DNA from: JACDER01 sp963717765
Lineage (GTDB): Bacteria; Actinomycetota; Thermoleophilia; Gaiellales; Gaiellaceae
Assembly: GCA_963717765.1 (NCBI GenBank)
Contig: CAVQWX010000004.1
Location: 62,001 to 126,000 of the forward strand
DNA length: 64,000 bases
Direction: 5' to 3'
The notes beneath the pieces were generated by a model. The model was not told the origin of the DNA. It did no database searches and was given only the letters and a program-made list of their open reading frames with translations. This document shows, piece after piece, positions 8,486 to 16,320 of the stretch. The translations under genes and the position numbers were made by a program. Positions within the stretch are counted from its first letter, which is position 1. Each line of letters begins with the position of its first letter.

Positions 8486-9316
8486 ATGCGCTACGGGCTC
8501 GCGTTGCCGACCGGAGGAGAGTGCGGCGACCCGCGCTTCCTTCTCGATCTGGCCGTCCTCGCCGAGGAGCATGGCTGGGACGGCGTCTTCCTGGAGGACT
8601 ACGTCTTCTACCAGGGCGATCCCGCGCGATCGACGACGAATACCTGGACCGCGCTGGCAGCCATGGCCGTGCGGACGAGCAGCATCGTCCTCGGCGTCGA
8701 GGTGGTCGCGCTCACCCGCAGGCGGCCGTGGAACGTGGCGCGCGAGGCTGCGGCAGTGGATCAGCTGTCCAAGGGCAGGCTGGTGCTCGGCGTCGGCATC
8801 GGAGACAAGGGCGACCCCGGCTACACGCACCTGGGCGAGGAAACCGACGCCCGCATCCGTGCCGGCATCCTCGACGAGGGGCTCGAGATCGTCGCCGGCC
8901 TCTGGACCGGCGAGCCGTTCTCGTTTCGCGGCGCGCACTTCACCATCGAGGAGGTGACGTTCCGCCCGCCGCCCGTCCAGCGGCCGAGGCCGCCCATCTG
9001 GATCGGCGGCGGCTATCCGAACCCACGTGCGATCGAGAGGTCGCTGCGGTGGGACGGGACGTGCATGTACCGCCGCGCCGGTGGACCGCTTCTCGCCGAA
9101 GACGTACGCGACCTCCGCGCGCGTGCGGGCGAACGCCGGTGGGATATCGCCGTCGGCGGCTGGGAGCGCCGCGACGACCTGGACGACGAGCTCGAACATC
9201 GTCGCTCCGTCGCGGAGGCGGGTGCCGACTGGTGGGTCGAATGGGTCGCGCCCGCCGAGCGGGCGGAGATGGCCCGCGCCGTGGTGCGCGGGCCGCTCCG
9301 CGTCGACCAGCTTTAG
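8486..9316 (+). CDS. LLM-class (luciferase-like) flavin-dependent oxidoreductase
   Basis: 276 aa with the TIM-barrel features of the bacterial luciferase-like monooxygenase family: MRYGLALPTGG start, LAEEHGWDGVFLED, an AVDQLSKGRLVLGVGIG segment typical of these enzymes, and RPPIWIGGGYPN near residue 170. Members use reduced flavin or F420 to oxidise small molecules. The substrate cannot be told from sequence. It is slightly shorter than most members (about 300 aa), losing mainly the C-terminal end. Its start lies 12 bases from the divergent DUF308 remnant. Confidence 0.85.
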   Translation: MRYGLALPTGGECGDPRFLLDLAVLAEEHGWDGVFLEDYVFYQGDPARSTTNTWTALAAMAVRTSSIVLGVEVVALTRRRPWNVAREAAAVDQLSKGRLVLGVGIGDKGDPGYTHLGEETDARIRAGILDEGLEIVAGLWTGEPFSFRGAHFTIEEVTFRPPPVQRPRPPIWIGGGYPNPRAIERSLRWDGTCMYRRAGGPLLAEDVRDLRARAGERRWDIAVGGWERRDDLDDELEHRRSVAEAGADWWVEWVAPAERAEMARAVVRGPLRVDQL

Positions 9317-9361
9317 GTCCGATGATCGGGTGCACGTTCATCCGTGGACGACCCCTGGCAG

Positions 9362-9715
9362 TCAGTTACCCCACAGTGGGCGCACCTCGATTGCCCCGAT
9401 CTGGGCGAGGGGGTGGGAGGCGGCGATTTCGACGGCCTCCTCGAGGCTGCCGCACTCGAGCAGGTCGAACCCTCCGACGGCTTCTTTCGTCTCGGCGAAC
9501 GGGCCGTCGGTGACGGCGGTCTTGCCGTCGCGCACACGGACCGTTCGCGCACGCCTCGGCGGGGCGAGCTGGTCGCCCGTGATCCAGATCCCCCGCGCCT
9601 GCAGGTCGTCGACCCACGGGAAGGGTTCCTCCTCGTCGGGCGGATCGGCGGCGTCCGGCTCTGTCTGCGCGTTCATCCGCTCGCCGTCCCAGCACACCAG
9701 CAGCAGGTATTTCAT
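9362..9715 (-). CDS. YCII-related protein (DGPF domain)
   Basis: 117 aa. MKYLLLVCWDGE at the start and VTDGPFAETKEAVGGFDLLEC are hallmarks of the YciI/DGPF family, ferredoxin-like-fold proteins often found beside ECF sigma factors in actinobacteria; function is unknown. The start codon overlaps the stop of the remnant upstream (9712-9715), and the segment TDGPF with following Glu is intact. No sigma factor is adjacent here. Confidence 0.85.
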   Translation of the reverse strand: MKYLLLVCWDGERMNAQTEPDAADPPDEEEPFPWVDDLQARGIWITGDQLAPPRRARTVRVRDGKTAVTDGPFAETKEAVGGFDLLECGSLEEAVEIAASHPLAQIGAIEVRPLWGN

Positions 9716-9954
9716 GGTCGCTCCTTTCGGTCGGTTTGAAGCAACGACGAACGGGGCCGCCGCGGATCGACATTTACGTCACGCCGGCTCAACGGCGAAC
9801 AGTCTTCGCGGCCCCGGCCGGTGAAGAGAATCGTGGCCAGGACCTGCTCGGGCTCGCCCGGCTCCCGCGACCCCGTGAGGAAGTCAACGCTCGTGTACGC
9901 GATCTCCACGTCGCCGGAGTGCGCATGGTGGACCTGGGGCGGGGCCTCCCCCAC
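9712..9954 (-). pseudogene. Remnant of an alpha/beta-hydrolase-adenylate cyclase fusion gene
   Basis: About 75 codons. The start region reads HSGDVEIAYTSV, the usual opening of actinobacterial hydrolase-cyclase fusions, and is followed directly by DFLTGSREPGEPEQVLATILFTG, the linker and first strand of the class III cyclase domain. The whole hydrolase domain between them and the cyclase after the LFT are missing, and the tail is unrelated. Intact relatives have several hundred residues. I infer a gene collapsed by internal deletion. An ATGA-type overlap ties it to the YCII gene. Confidence 0.5.
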
Positions 9955-9968
9955 CGGCCGAGTATTCC

Positions 9969-10703
9969 CTATTTGAGTCCTTCGACCTCCGCCTCGGCCT
10001 CGGCGCGGCGGCGCTCGGCGTCCTGGGCCTCTGCGCGGGCCTCGCCGGCGCGCGTGCGGAGCTTCGCAGCCTCCTTCTCGGCGCGGCCCGCGTCGCGCTC
10101 GGCCTCGCGCGCCGCCGTGTCCAGCTCGCGTTCCTGGGTTCGAAGCTCCTTGACGCGTTCGCGCGCCTCTCGCAGTGCGGCACGGCTGCCCTTGGCGGCG
10201 GGAGCGGACTTCCTGGGCGGGCCTCCGACGAGACCCGCGAGCGCTTCGAACCCAGGGGGATCGAGCTCTTCCGTGAAGACGCCGCGCTTGAGCAACTCAC
10301 GGCCCTCGTCGGTGAGGGACGCGGCGCGCAAGGTCTCGACCGCCCGGTCCGCCGCCGGTGCGCCGACCTTTTCGCGCGCGGCGATCTCACGGGCCGCCTC
10401 TCCGAGCCGCGCAAGCGCTCGGTGCTGCTCCCGCTGCGCCTCGAGGAACGCGTCCGACGAATGCCCGGCGGTGGCGTGCGCGACCGTCTCGCCCGCCTTC
10501 CGGAGCCGCTGGACGTCGAGCTCGCGCTCCTGCGTGAGGCGGTTCACGAGCCAGACCGCGACCGACGGCTTGCGGAGCGCCTTGACCTCGTCCGCCGCCT
10601 CCGAGTCGCCGTCCGCCTTGAGCTTCTTCGCGAGCTCGTTGCGCGCCGAGGTGAACTCGGAGAGTGGAAGCCGGTAGAGCTCGTCGAGGTGCGCCGCGGC
10701 CAC
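9969..10703 (-). CDS. Coiled-coil protein of unknown function, downstream of Ku
   Basis: 244 aa from GTG 10703, one base after the Ku stop, so very likely co-transcribed and coupled. The N-terminal ~65 residues (LDELYRLPLSEFTSARNELAKKL, then ALRKPSVAVWLVNRL) form a small conserved-looking module. From about residue 165 to the end the chain is a charged Glu/Arg/Ala coiled coil. No enzymatic motif is seen. Position after Ku hints at DNA repair, but that is inference from context only. Confidence 0.8.
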   Translation of the reverse strand: MAAAHLDELYRLPLSEFTSARNELAKKLKADGDSEAADEVKALRKPSVAVWLVNRLTQERELDVQRLRKAGETVAHATAGHSSDAFLEAQREQHRALARLGEAAREIAAREKVGAPAADRAVETLRAASLTDEGRELLKRGVFTEELDPPGFEALAGLVGGPPRKSAPAAKGSRAALREARERVKELRTQERELDTAAREAERDAGRAEKEAAKLRTRAGEARAEAQDAERRRAEAEAEVEGLK

Positions 10704-10704
10704 C

Positions 10705-11634
10705 TCAGGCGGCGCGGAGCGCCTCGATCAGCTCGTCCTTGGACATCTTGGAGCGCCCTTCGACCTTCGCCTTGCGCGCGCGCTCCTCGAGGTCGCTCTT
10801 CGTCAGCTTCTCGAGATCGCTCCTCGACCCGTTGGAGGAGGCAGTCGAGCGGCGCGGGCGGCGCCGGCCGCCCTTGGCCGACTGGAGGCTCGCGCGAAGC
10901 GCGGCCATCAGATCCGCGGGCTCGTCTTCCTCTGGTTCGGCCGCGACGTGGACTTCCTTGCCCTTCCGCTTCGCCTCGATCACGGCGCAGAGCGCGTCGC
11001 GGTACGTGTCCTTGTACTTTTCCGGCTTCCAGTTGCCGGAGAAGCTCTCGATCAGCTGCTGCGCCATTTCGAGCTCCTGCTTCTCGACTCGCGCGCGCTT
11101 GGGCTTTACCTCGTTCACCGGGCGGATCTCGTCCGCAAAGTGGAGCTGCTCGAGCGTGATGACTCCCTCGCGCACGCGCAGCGCGCCCAGGTACTGCCGG
11201 TCGCGCATGACGAACTTGGCGATTCCCGCGAGCTCGGAGTCTTCCATCGCGCGGACGAGCAGCGAGTAGACCTTCTCCGCGCCGTCCTGCGGCCCGACCA
11301 GGTACGTGTGGGCGAAGAAGATCGGGTCGATCTGGTCGTAGGGGACGAAGTCGGTGATGTCGATCGACTTGTAGCCCTCGACGCGCGCGGCGGCGAAGTC
11401 CTCGTCGCTCATGTAGACGTACTTGCCCTTTCGGTGCTCGAAGGCCTTGACGATCTCCTTGTCGGGGACGGGCTTGTCCTCCTTCTTGCAGATCTTCTGG
11501 TAGCCGATCGGGCTGTCGTCCTTCTCGTGGATGAAGTTGAAATGCAGCTTGTGCTCGGAAACGGCGCTGTACAGGCGCACCGGGACGTTGACCAGGCCAA
11601 AGGTGATGGCACCGCTCCAGAGCGCGCGAGGCAT
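10705..11634 (-). CDS. ku: Bacterial Ku, non-homologous end-joining DNA-end-binding protein
   Basis: 309 aa. MPRALWSGAITFGLVNVPVRLYSA is the near-invariant opening of bacterial Ku, and the ring-forming core continues to about residue 255 (YKDTYRDALCAVIEAK). Ku homodimers thread onto double-strand DNA ends and recruit LigD. A basic linker follows, then a C-terminal SAP/Rho-N-like helix pair (from LTKSDLEERAR to ELIEALRAA), a known extension in actinobacterial Ku that helps DNA binding. No ligD is in the window. Start is ATG 11634, with the cyclase gene upstream on the same strand. Confidence 0.95.
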   Translation of the reverse strand: MPRALWSGAITFGLVNVPVRLYSAVSEHKLHFNFIHEKDDSPIGYQKICKKEDKPVPDKEIVKAFEHRKGKYVYMSDEDFAAARVEGYKSIDITDFVPYDQIDPIFFAHTYLVGPQDGAEKVYSLLVRAMEDSELAGIAKFVMRDRQYLGALRVREGVITLEQLHFADEIRPVNEVKPKRARVEKQELEMAQQLIESFSGNWKPEKYKDTYRDALCAVIEAKRKGKEVHVAAEPEEDEPADLMAALRASLQSAKGGRRRPRRSTASSNGSRSDLEKLTKSDLEERARKAKVEGRSKMSKDELIEALRAA

Positions 11635-11669
11635 GACCCTATTCTGCCCAGTTCCCCGGCCCGGAAAAC

Positions 11670-13352
11670 TCAGAGATAGCTGGCAGGATCGAGCGAGATC
11701 GTTCCCTTCGAGATGCCTTTGTCGACCGTCGCCAGCTCCCGCTCCAGCCGGGCCGGCACGCGGTTGCTGCGCCCGTAGTAGGGGGCGAGGCCGACGCCGC
11801 CGTTGGCGAGCGTCCCCGTGAGCTTGCCGCCCTCGAACCGGCCCATGACCGCCTCCCCCATCGCGAGATAGACCATCCGGCGGTAGACCTTCAGGACGCT
11901 CGTGAGCCAGAGGTCGACGAACTGCGGCGTGGAGAAGTGCTGGTCGGCGTCCACGCCGATCAGCAGCACCGGCTTTCGTGCCGCCCGGACCGCGCGGCCC
12001 GCGCCGATCCCACCCGCGGCTCCGTCCACGGGCATGATCACGTCCGCTCCGGCCCTGATCAGGTCGGTCGTGTGCCTGGCGGCGGCCGCGGCGTCCTCGA
12101 ACACCGCGCCGTTGCCGTTGACGCGGGGGTCCACAAAGGTTCCCGTCCCGTCCCCGGCGTTCCATCCGAGCATCCGGACCCTGGTGGCGTGCTCCCGGTT
12201 GTAGCGCAGCACGCCTGCGGCGAACCCGCGCATGAAGACCGTGACGGTGGGAATCGGAGCCCCGCCGAACGTCCCTACCTTGCCGGTTCGCGTCACGCCC
12301 GCCGCCAGATAGCCGGCCTTGAATGCGGCTTGGTCGACGTCGAACACGACGCTCGCCAGGTTCTTCAGCTTCCAGTTCACGGGATCGTCGGTGGTGAGAA
12401 AATGCACTTCGGGATACCGTCGCGCCGCGCTTGCCGTCAGGCGCGCCATGAAGCCGCCGACGGTGACGACCAGGCCGCACCTCTGTTTGGCGAATGCCTC
12501 GATGTTGCGGTTCGCCGCCTCCTCGCTGGGAGGATTGCTGACACGGTGGCGCACGCTGATGCCCCAGGTCGTCCCTGCGTCCGTCAATCCGTCGAAGACG
12601 GCCTGGTTGAAGCTGCGGTCGTTCAAGACTCCAAACGGCGCGACCTCACAGCCCGTGCGGGTCAGCCCAGCCGAGCTTCCGCCCATCGTGACGGCGAGCC
12701 CGAGTGCGACGCCTGCGAAGACGAAGGCCGCAGCAGCCGCGATGGCCATCTTGCGCACCCCGCGCCTCTTGACGAGCGGCGGCGGGACGATCGCGTCGCG
12801 GCGTGCGCGGGCCTCCTCCGTCGATGCGGGCTCCGGACGGGGCGCTCCATCGACGCTCGCCAACTCGAACAGGTGCCATTCGCCCTCGATCCCGCGCAGC
12901 TCGTGGACGCCGCGGTCCTCGAACCCGAACCCGCCGCCGCGGACGATGTCGCGCACGCCGCCGGTGACCAGAATCTGCCCCGGCCCCGTCTGGGCCATGG
13001 TTCGCGCGGCCACGTGGACGTTGACGCCGCTCAGCTTTCGCTGCAGCACTTCGGCCTCGCCGATGTGGATGCCCACCCGAATCTCGACGCCCAGCTCGCG
13101 GACGCCATCGGCAACCGCGCAGGCCCAACGCAGCGCGGATGCCGGTGAGTCGAAGCGCGCGAACATTCCATCTCCTGTGGTGTCGAGCTCCTTGCCGCGC
13201 TGCTCACGCAGCGCCCGGCGGAGGATGGCGTTGTGCCGCGCTATGAGCTCGCCCCAGCGGCGGTCGCCCATCTCCTCGGCCATCGGCGTCGAGGACACGA
13301 TGTCCGTGAACACCAGTGTCGTGAGGACCGACGCAGTCCTGCCTTTGCGCAT
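11670..13352 (-). CDS. Class III adenylate cyclase fused to a BMP-type ligand-binding domain
   Basis: 560 aa. Residues 8-180 form a class III nucleotidyl cyclase domain: LVFTDIVSST holds metal Asp17, TTGDGMF holds metal Asp61, and GVNVHVAART supplies the transition-state Asn/Arg pair. One membrane helix follows (about 200-222). The rest is a periplasmic-binding domain of the BMP/PnrA family (VLNDRSFNQAVFDGL, then KVGTFGGAPIPTVTVFMRGFAAG), which in transporters binds nucleosides or autoinducer-like ligands. The layout suggests a one-protein receptor: extracellular ligand, intracellular cAMP. No Bmp transporter genes are nearby. The next gene on the strand is ku. Confidence 0.88.
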   Translation of the reverse strand: MRKGRTASVLTTLVFTDIVSSTPMAEEMGDRRWGELIARHNAILRRALREQRGKELDTTGDGMFARFDSPASALRWACAVADGVRELGVEIRVGIHIGEAEVLQRKLSGVNVHVAARTMAQTGPGQILVTGGVRDIVRGGGFGFEDRGVHELRGIEGEWHLFELASVDGAPRPEPASTEEARARRDAIVPPPLVKRRGVRKMAIAAAAAFVFAGVALGLAVTMGGSSAGLTRTGCEVAPFGVLNDRSFNQAVFDGLTDAGTTWGISVRHRVSNPPSEEAANRNIEAFAKQRCGLVVTVGGFMARLTASAARRYPEVHFLTTDDPVNWKLKNLASVVFDVDQAAFKAGYLAAGVTRTGKVGTFGGAPIPTVTVFMRGFAAGVLRYNREHATRVRMLGWNAGDGTGTFVDPRVNGNGAVFEDAAAAARHTTDLIRAGADVIMPVDGAAGGIGAGRAVRAARKPVLLIGVDADQHFSTPQFVDLWLTSVLKVYRRMVYLAMGEAVMGRFEGGKLTGTLANGGVGLAPYYGRSNRVPARLERELATVDKGISKGTISLDPASYL

Positions 13353-13463
13353 CTCGAGCAGTGTGACGGTTCCCTCCGCGCGTGGGCAACCGGGTCGGGC
13401 TCGTTCCTGTGGCGGCAGCTCGTCCGAGCGAGCCGCTGGCGACTTGCTTAGGGTGAATCGGTT

Positions 13464-13955
13464 ATGGATGTAGCGGTCAGACTCCGTGACCCGCGCGAGC
13501 TGTTCGAGCAGCCGGAGCGGAGCCCGCTGGACGAGGACTTCGAGCCCTGGTGCATCGTCCCCGCGGCGGAGTACCTCGTCCAGGTCATCCGCGGCCACTC
13601 CGGAACCCGGCTCGTCGTCGAGACTCCCGAAGCGGAACGCGCTCGAGCCGGCCTCGAACGCTACGCGGCCGCCCGCGCGGCCGAGCTCACGCGCGAGATC
13701 CGCAGCCAGCTCAAGCGCGCTCTCTGGGCGCTCATCCCGACCGGCGCCGTCTTCGTGGGGACGGTCATCCTCTCGCGGCTGGCCGACGGCTCCGGCAGCC
13801 ACTGGTTCTCGAACACGGTCGCCGACGTTCTCATCCTCGTCGGCTGGGTCGTACTGTGGGCGCCGATCGCCATCCTCGGCACCGACGTCTGGGTCCTCGC
13901 CGGGCTACGGCATGCCTACCGCGAGCTGGCTTCGGTCGAGGTGCGTCCGCCGTGA
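13464..13955 (+). CDS. Two-helix membrane protein of unknown function
   Basis: 163 aa. The N-terminal ~75 residues are soluble and include a LFEQPERSPLDEDFEPWC-like acidic stretch. An amphipathic basic segment (AAELTREIRSQLKRALW) leads into two hydrophobic helices (about 85-103 and 115-140). I do not recognise the family with confidence. It starts at ATG 13464, divergent from the cyclase gene, and its TGA overlaps the GTG of the Rieske oxygenase gene, so the two are coupled. Confidence 0.75.
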   Translation: MDVAVRLRDPRELFEQPERSPLDEDFEPWCIVPAAEYLVQVIRGHSGTRLVVETPEAERARAGLERYAAARAAELTREIRSQLKRALWALIPTGAVFVGTVILSRLADGSGSHWFSNTVADVLILVGWVVLWAPIAILGTDVWVLAGLRHAYRELASVEVRPP

Positions 13956-14983
13956 CCGAGACGGCGCACTCGCCGTCGGCCCGGGGCAACCACCCGGCCC
14001 TGCGCTCGTGTTGGCATCCGGTTGCGTACTCCGAAGAGCTGGGCGACCGGCCGGTCCCGGCCGACCTGCTGGACGAGCCCCTCGCCCTCTGGCGCGACTC
14101 GAGCGGGGCGGCGCACGCCTTCTCCGACCTGTGCGTTCACCGAGGTACCGCGCTCTCGCTCGGAACGGTGGAGGGGGACGAGATCGTGTGCCCGTACCAC
14201 GGCTGGCGGTACGGGACGACCGGCGCGTGCACTGCGATCCCGCAACTCGCCGACCCCACGCGCGTGCCGGCCAAGGCGCGCACCACGCCGTTCCGCTGTG
14301 AGGAGCGCTACGGGATCGTCTGGGTCGCGCTCGAGGAACCGCGCCGGCCGCTGCCGGAGGTCCCCGAGCTCGAGTCGGCCGGTTGGCAGACAGTCACCTG
14401 CGGGCCATATTCGTGGTCTTGCGACTCGTCGCGGCAGGTGGAGAACTTCACCGACTTCGGCCACTTTCCGTTCGTCCATCCAGGCCTGCTCGGCGATCCC
14501 GACAGGCCCGCGGTCCCGCAGCACGAGGTGCGGACCGAGGGGCACGTTCTGCACTACGAGATCGTCCGCCCTGAGGCGCCGAACACCGACGACTTCCCCG
14601 TCTTCGCCAACGAGGAGCATCGCCGGCCAGAGCGCCGCAGCCGCTACGAGCTGCATCTGCCGTACACGATCGTCCTCCGCCTCGGCTGGGGCGGGGAGGA
14701 GGGCATGCTCTACTTCTTCGTGTCGCAGCCCGTGCGCGAGGACGAGTGCAAGGGATTCCTCCGCATCGGCCGCAACTACAACCTCGAGCAGCCCGATCAG
14801 GTACTCCGCGATTTCGAAGACGTGATCTTCGACCAGGACAAGCGGATCGTCGAATCGCAGCGGCCGGAACGCGTCCCCTTCGACCTCGCCGACGAGCTGC
14901 ACCTGAAGTTCGACGCGGTCGCGGTCGCCTACCGCCGCGCGATGCGCACCCAGGGCTTTGCTCAGTTGCGGGGATGCGACTGA
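13952..14983 (+). CDS. Rieske-type aromatic ring-hydroxylating oxygenase, alpha subunit
   Basis: 343 aa from GTG 13952 (GTGA overlap). The Rieske [2Fe-2S] ligands are CVHRGTALS and CPYHGW in the first 90 residues. The mononuclear iron site is NFTDFGHFPFVH (Asp, His, His pattern D-x2-H-x4-H). Such enzymes demethylate or hydroxylate aromatic or terpenoid substrates with a reductase partner. The reductase is not next door, so it is supplied from elsewhere. VanA-like and PobA-like subfamilies are the closest in length. The last 10 bases overlap the start of a degenerate glycosidase gene. Confidence 0.88.
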   Translation: MTETAHSPSARGNHPALRSCWHPVAYSEELGDRPVPADLLDEPLALWRDSSGAAHAFSDLCVHRGTALSLGTVEGDEIVCPYHGWRYGTTGACTAIPQLADPTRVPAKARTTPFRCEERYGIVWVALEEPRRPLPEVPELESAGWQTVTCGPYSWSCDSSRQVENFTDFGHFPFVHPGLLGDPDRPAVPQHEVRTEGHVLHYEIVRPEAPNTDDFPVFANEEHRRPERRSRYELHLPYTIVLRLGWGGEEGMLYFFVSQPVREDECKGFLRIGRNYNLEQPDQVLRDFEDVIFDQDKRIVESQRPERVPFDLADELHLKFDAVAVAYRRAMRTQGFAQLRGCD

Positions 14984-15447
14984 GGCTCCTTCCGCTCGCG
15001 GTGGCCGGGGCTGCACTCGTCGCGTGCGCGGGGCCGGGCGGCGGTGAAGAAGACGCACCCGCGGCCGAAAGCCCGAGCGCCGAAAGCCGCTGGGTCGAGC
15101 AGACGCTCTCGACCGACCAGGAGCGGAAAGGCGGACCTGGTCAGGGCCTATGCGGCCGTCCTCGACCGACGCTGTACAGACGGGCGACCTCGGCGTGCCC
15201 CGGCTGGACGAATCGGTGCGGCGCATCCTGCGGCTCAAGTGGCGTCTGGGCCTGGCCAGGCGGCTACGACTACCAGCCGGTGTCGCTGCATGCGCTCGTG
15301 CGCGCGCTGTTCGGCGAGATTCAGACCTCTGGAACGCTGCCCGTCACCATCAGAGAGCCGCCGCCGTCGACGAAGGTGCTGTACCCGTTCGGGTCCGGCC
15401 TCCGCCTCCAGAACTCGGCCTCCGGCCAGCGCCGCTCCAGCCCGTAG
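14974..15447 (+). pseudogene. Decayed GH3 beta-N-acetylhexosaminidase-like lipoprotein gene
   Basis: Pieces of one GH3 (NagZ-type) gene remain in order but in three frames. First comes a lipoprotein signal (MRLRLLPLAVAGAALVAC) with SVEQTL-like sequence from 14974. Then ADLVRAYAAVL near 15128. Then TGDLGVPRLDESVRRILRLKWRLGL near 15181-15250. Last are LHALVRALFGEIQTSGTLPVTI and LYPFGSGL ending at about 15402, the standard GH3 C-terminal block. The catalytic half is missing. The 3' end overlaps the antisense LodB-like gene. Confidence 0.65.
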
Positions 15448-16301
15448 TACGCCTCGCGCAGCGCGAGGTGTTCCTCGAGCACTGACGCGTACTGCTCGTC
15501 GTACTGCTCGGCGGTGATCTCGCCCGCGGCGAGCCGGCCGCCCTCGCGTCCCATGACGATCGCCGTGACGATCCCCTGCGACGAGAGCGGGTCGAAGGCG
15601 ACGGCGGCGTCGCCGGTGGCGGCCCAGCCGGGGCCGGCCAGGCGGTCGAGCCAGGACGTGGACGCGTCGGTGACGCGGCCGGGGATCCGGGGGAGGAGGT
15701 CGGCGTCGGTCACGAACGCGGTGATCCCCGGCGCGGAGTACGACCACCCGTTCTCGTGCGCGACGACCCTGGTGGACGAGCCCTCCTCGACGGCTTCGCG
15801 GAAGACGGCGACGAGGCGGTCGGCCCGCTTGCGCCGCGCGCCGAACGCGCGCGCGATCCGCGCCGAGCGCCCGGTGGCGTCGATCACGAAGGCAGCTTGC
15901 GGCACGCGGGTCACGCGCTCGCGGACCACGCGCGCGCCCATCCGCCTCACGGCCCCCAGCAGCGCGGCGTCGAACACGGGGCGGCGTACATGCCAGCCGT
16001 GGCCGAACGGGTTGAAGACGAAATCCGCCGTCTCGAGCTCGTCGCTGCCCCAGCGGCTTTCGTTCGCGTAGGCCGGGAGGTGCTCGTCCGGTTGGAATGC
16101 GCCGGGGCCGAAGATCTCATCCACAAGCGCGGCGGTCCCGGGCGGGAGGCTCTCCACCGGCCGCGTCCACGACGACGATCCGCCGTCGTACAGGACGACG
16201 TCCATCCCCGCGGCGCGCGCCGTCGCGGCCGCGGCGCACCCCGCCGGGCCACCGCCGACGATCGCTAGGAGAGTTTGGCGGAATGTTGCGGCACCGTCCA
16301 T
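15321..16301 (-). CDS. LodB-like FAD-dependent oxidoreductase (CTQ-maturation flavoprotein)
   Basis: 326 aa. The Rossmann motif is IVGGGPAGCAAAATARAAG at residues 14-32, with VLYDGG ending the second strand. The second FAD block is GWAATGDAAVAFDPLSSQG near residue 230. This tryptophan-halogenase-like layout beside a LodA-type gene points to LodB, the flavoprotein needed to build the cysteine tryptophylquinone of LodA. It is shorter than typical LodB (about 370 aa). Its first 12 codons lie within a palindromic repeat that supplies the ATG. Its last ~25 codons read antisense through the GH3 remnant, so the natural C-terminus may have been replaced. Confidence 0.75.
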   Translation of the reverse strand: MDGAATFRQTLLAIVGGGPAGCAAAATARAAGMDVVLYDGGSSSWTRPVESLPPGTAALVDEIFGPGAFQPDEHLPAYANESRWGSDELETADFVFNPFGHGWHVRRPVFDAALLGAVRRMGARVVRERVTRVPQAAFVIDATGRSARIARAFGARRKRADRLVAVFREAVEEGSSTRVVAHENGWSYSAPGITAFVTDADLLPRIPGRVTDASTSWLDRLAGPGWAATGDAAVAFDPLSSQGIVTAIVMGREGGRLAAGEITAEQYDEQYASVLEEHLALREAYYGLERRWPEAEFWRRRPDPNGYSTFVDGGGSLMVTGSVPEV

Positions 16302-16320
16302 TTTTCGCCAAACGCTCCTA
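16265..16320. repeat. Palindromic repeat, GGAGGG/TTGGCG family, compact 56-bp copy
   Basis: TAGGAG..TTTGGCG at the left pairs with CGCCAAA..CTCCTA at the right, with a GAATGTTGCGGCACCGTCCAT core. The right end is the TAG stop of the LodA-like gene, and the interior carries the ATG and first codons of the LodB-like gene on the same strand. The core matches the copies at 36330 and 46412. It probably forms a hairpin between the two cistrons. Confidence 0.75.

Noticed and set aside
8207..9199. A 330-residue minus-strand frame including the DUF308 piece
   Set aside because: Only the last ~80 residues look like protein; the rest is antisense to the flavin enzyme.
9712..13352. A functional relationship between the cyclase remnant at 9712 and the full cyclase at 11670
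   Set aside because: They belong to different architectures (hydrolase fusion versus BMP fusion); proximity is not evidence of common origin.
10705..13352. A complete non-homologous end-joining operon
   Set aside because: Only Ku and a coiled-coil gene are present; the next gene upstream is a cyclase and there is no LigD-like ligase or polymerase.
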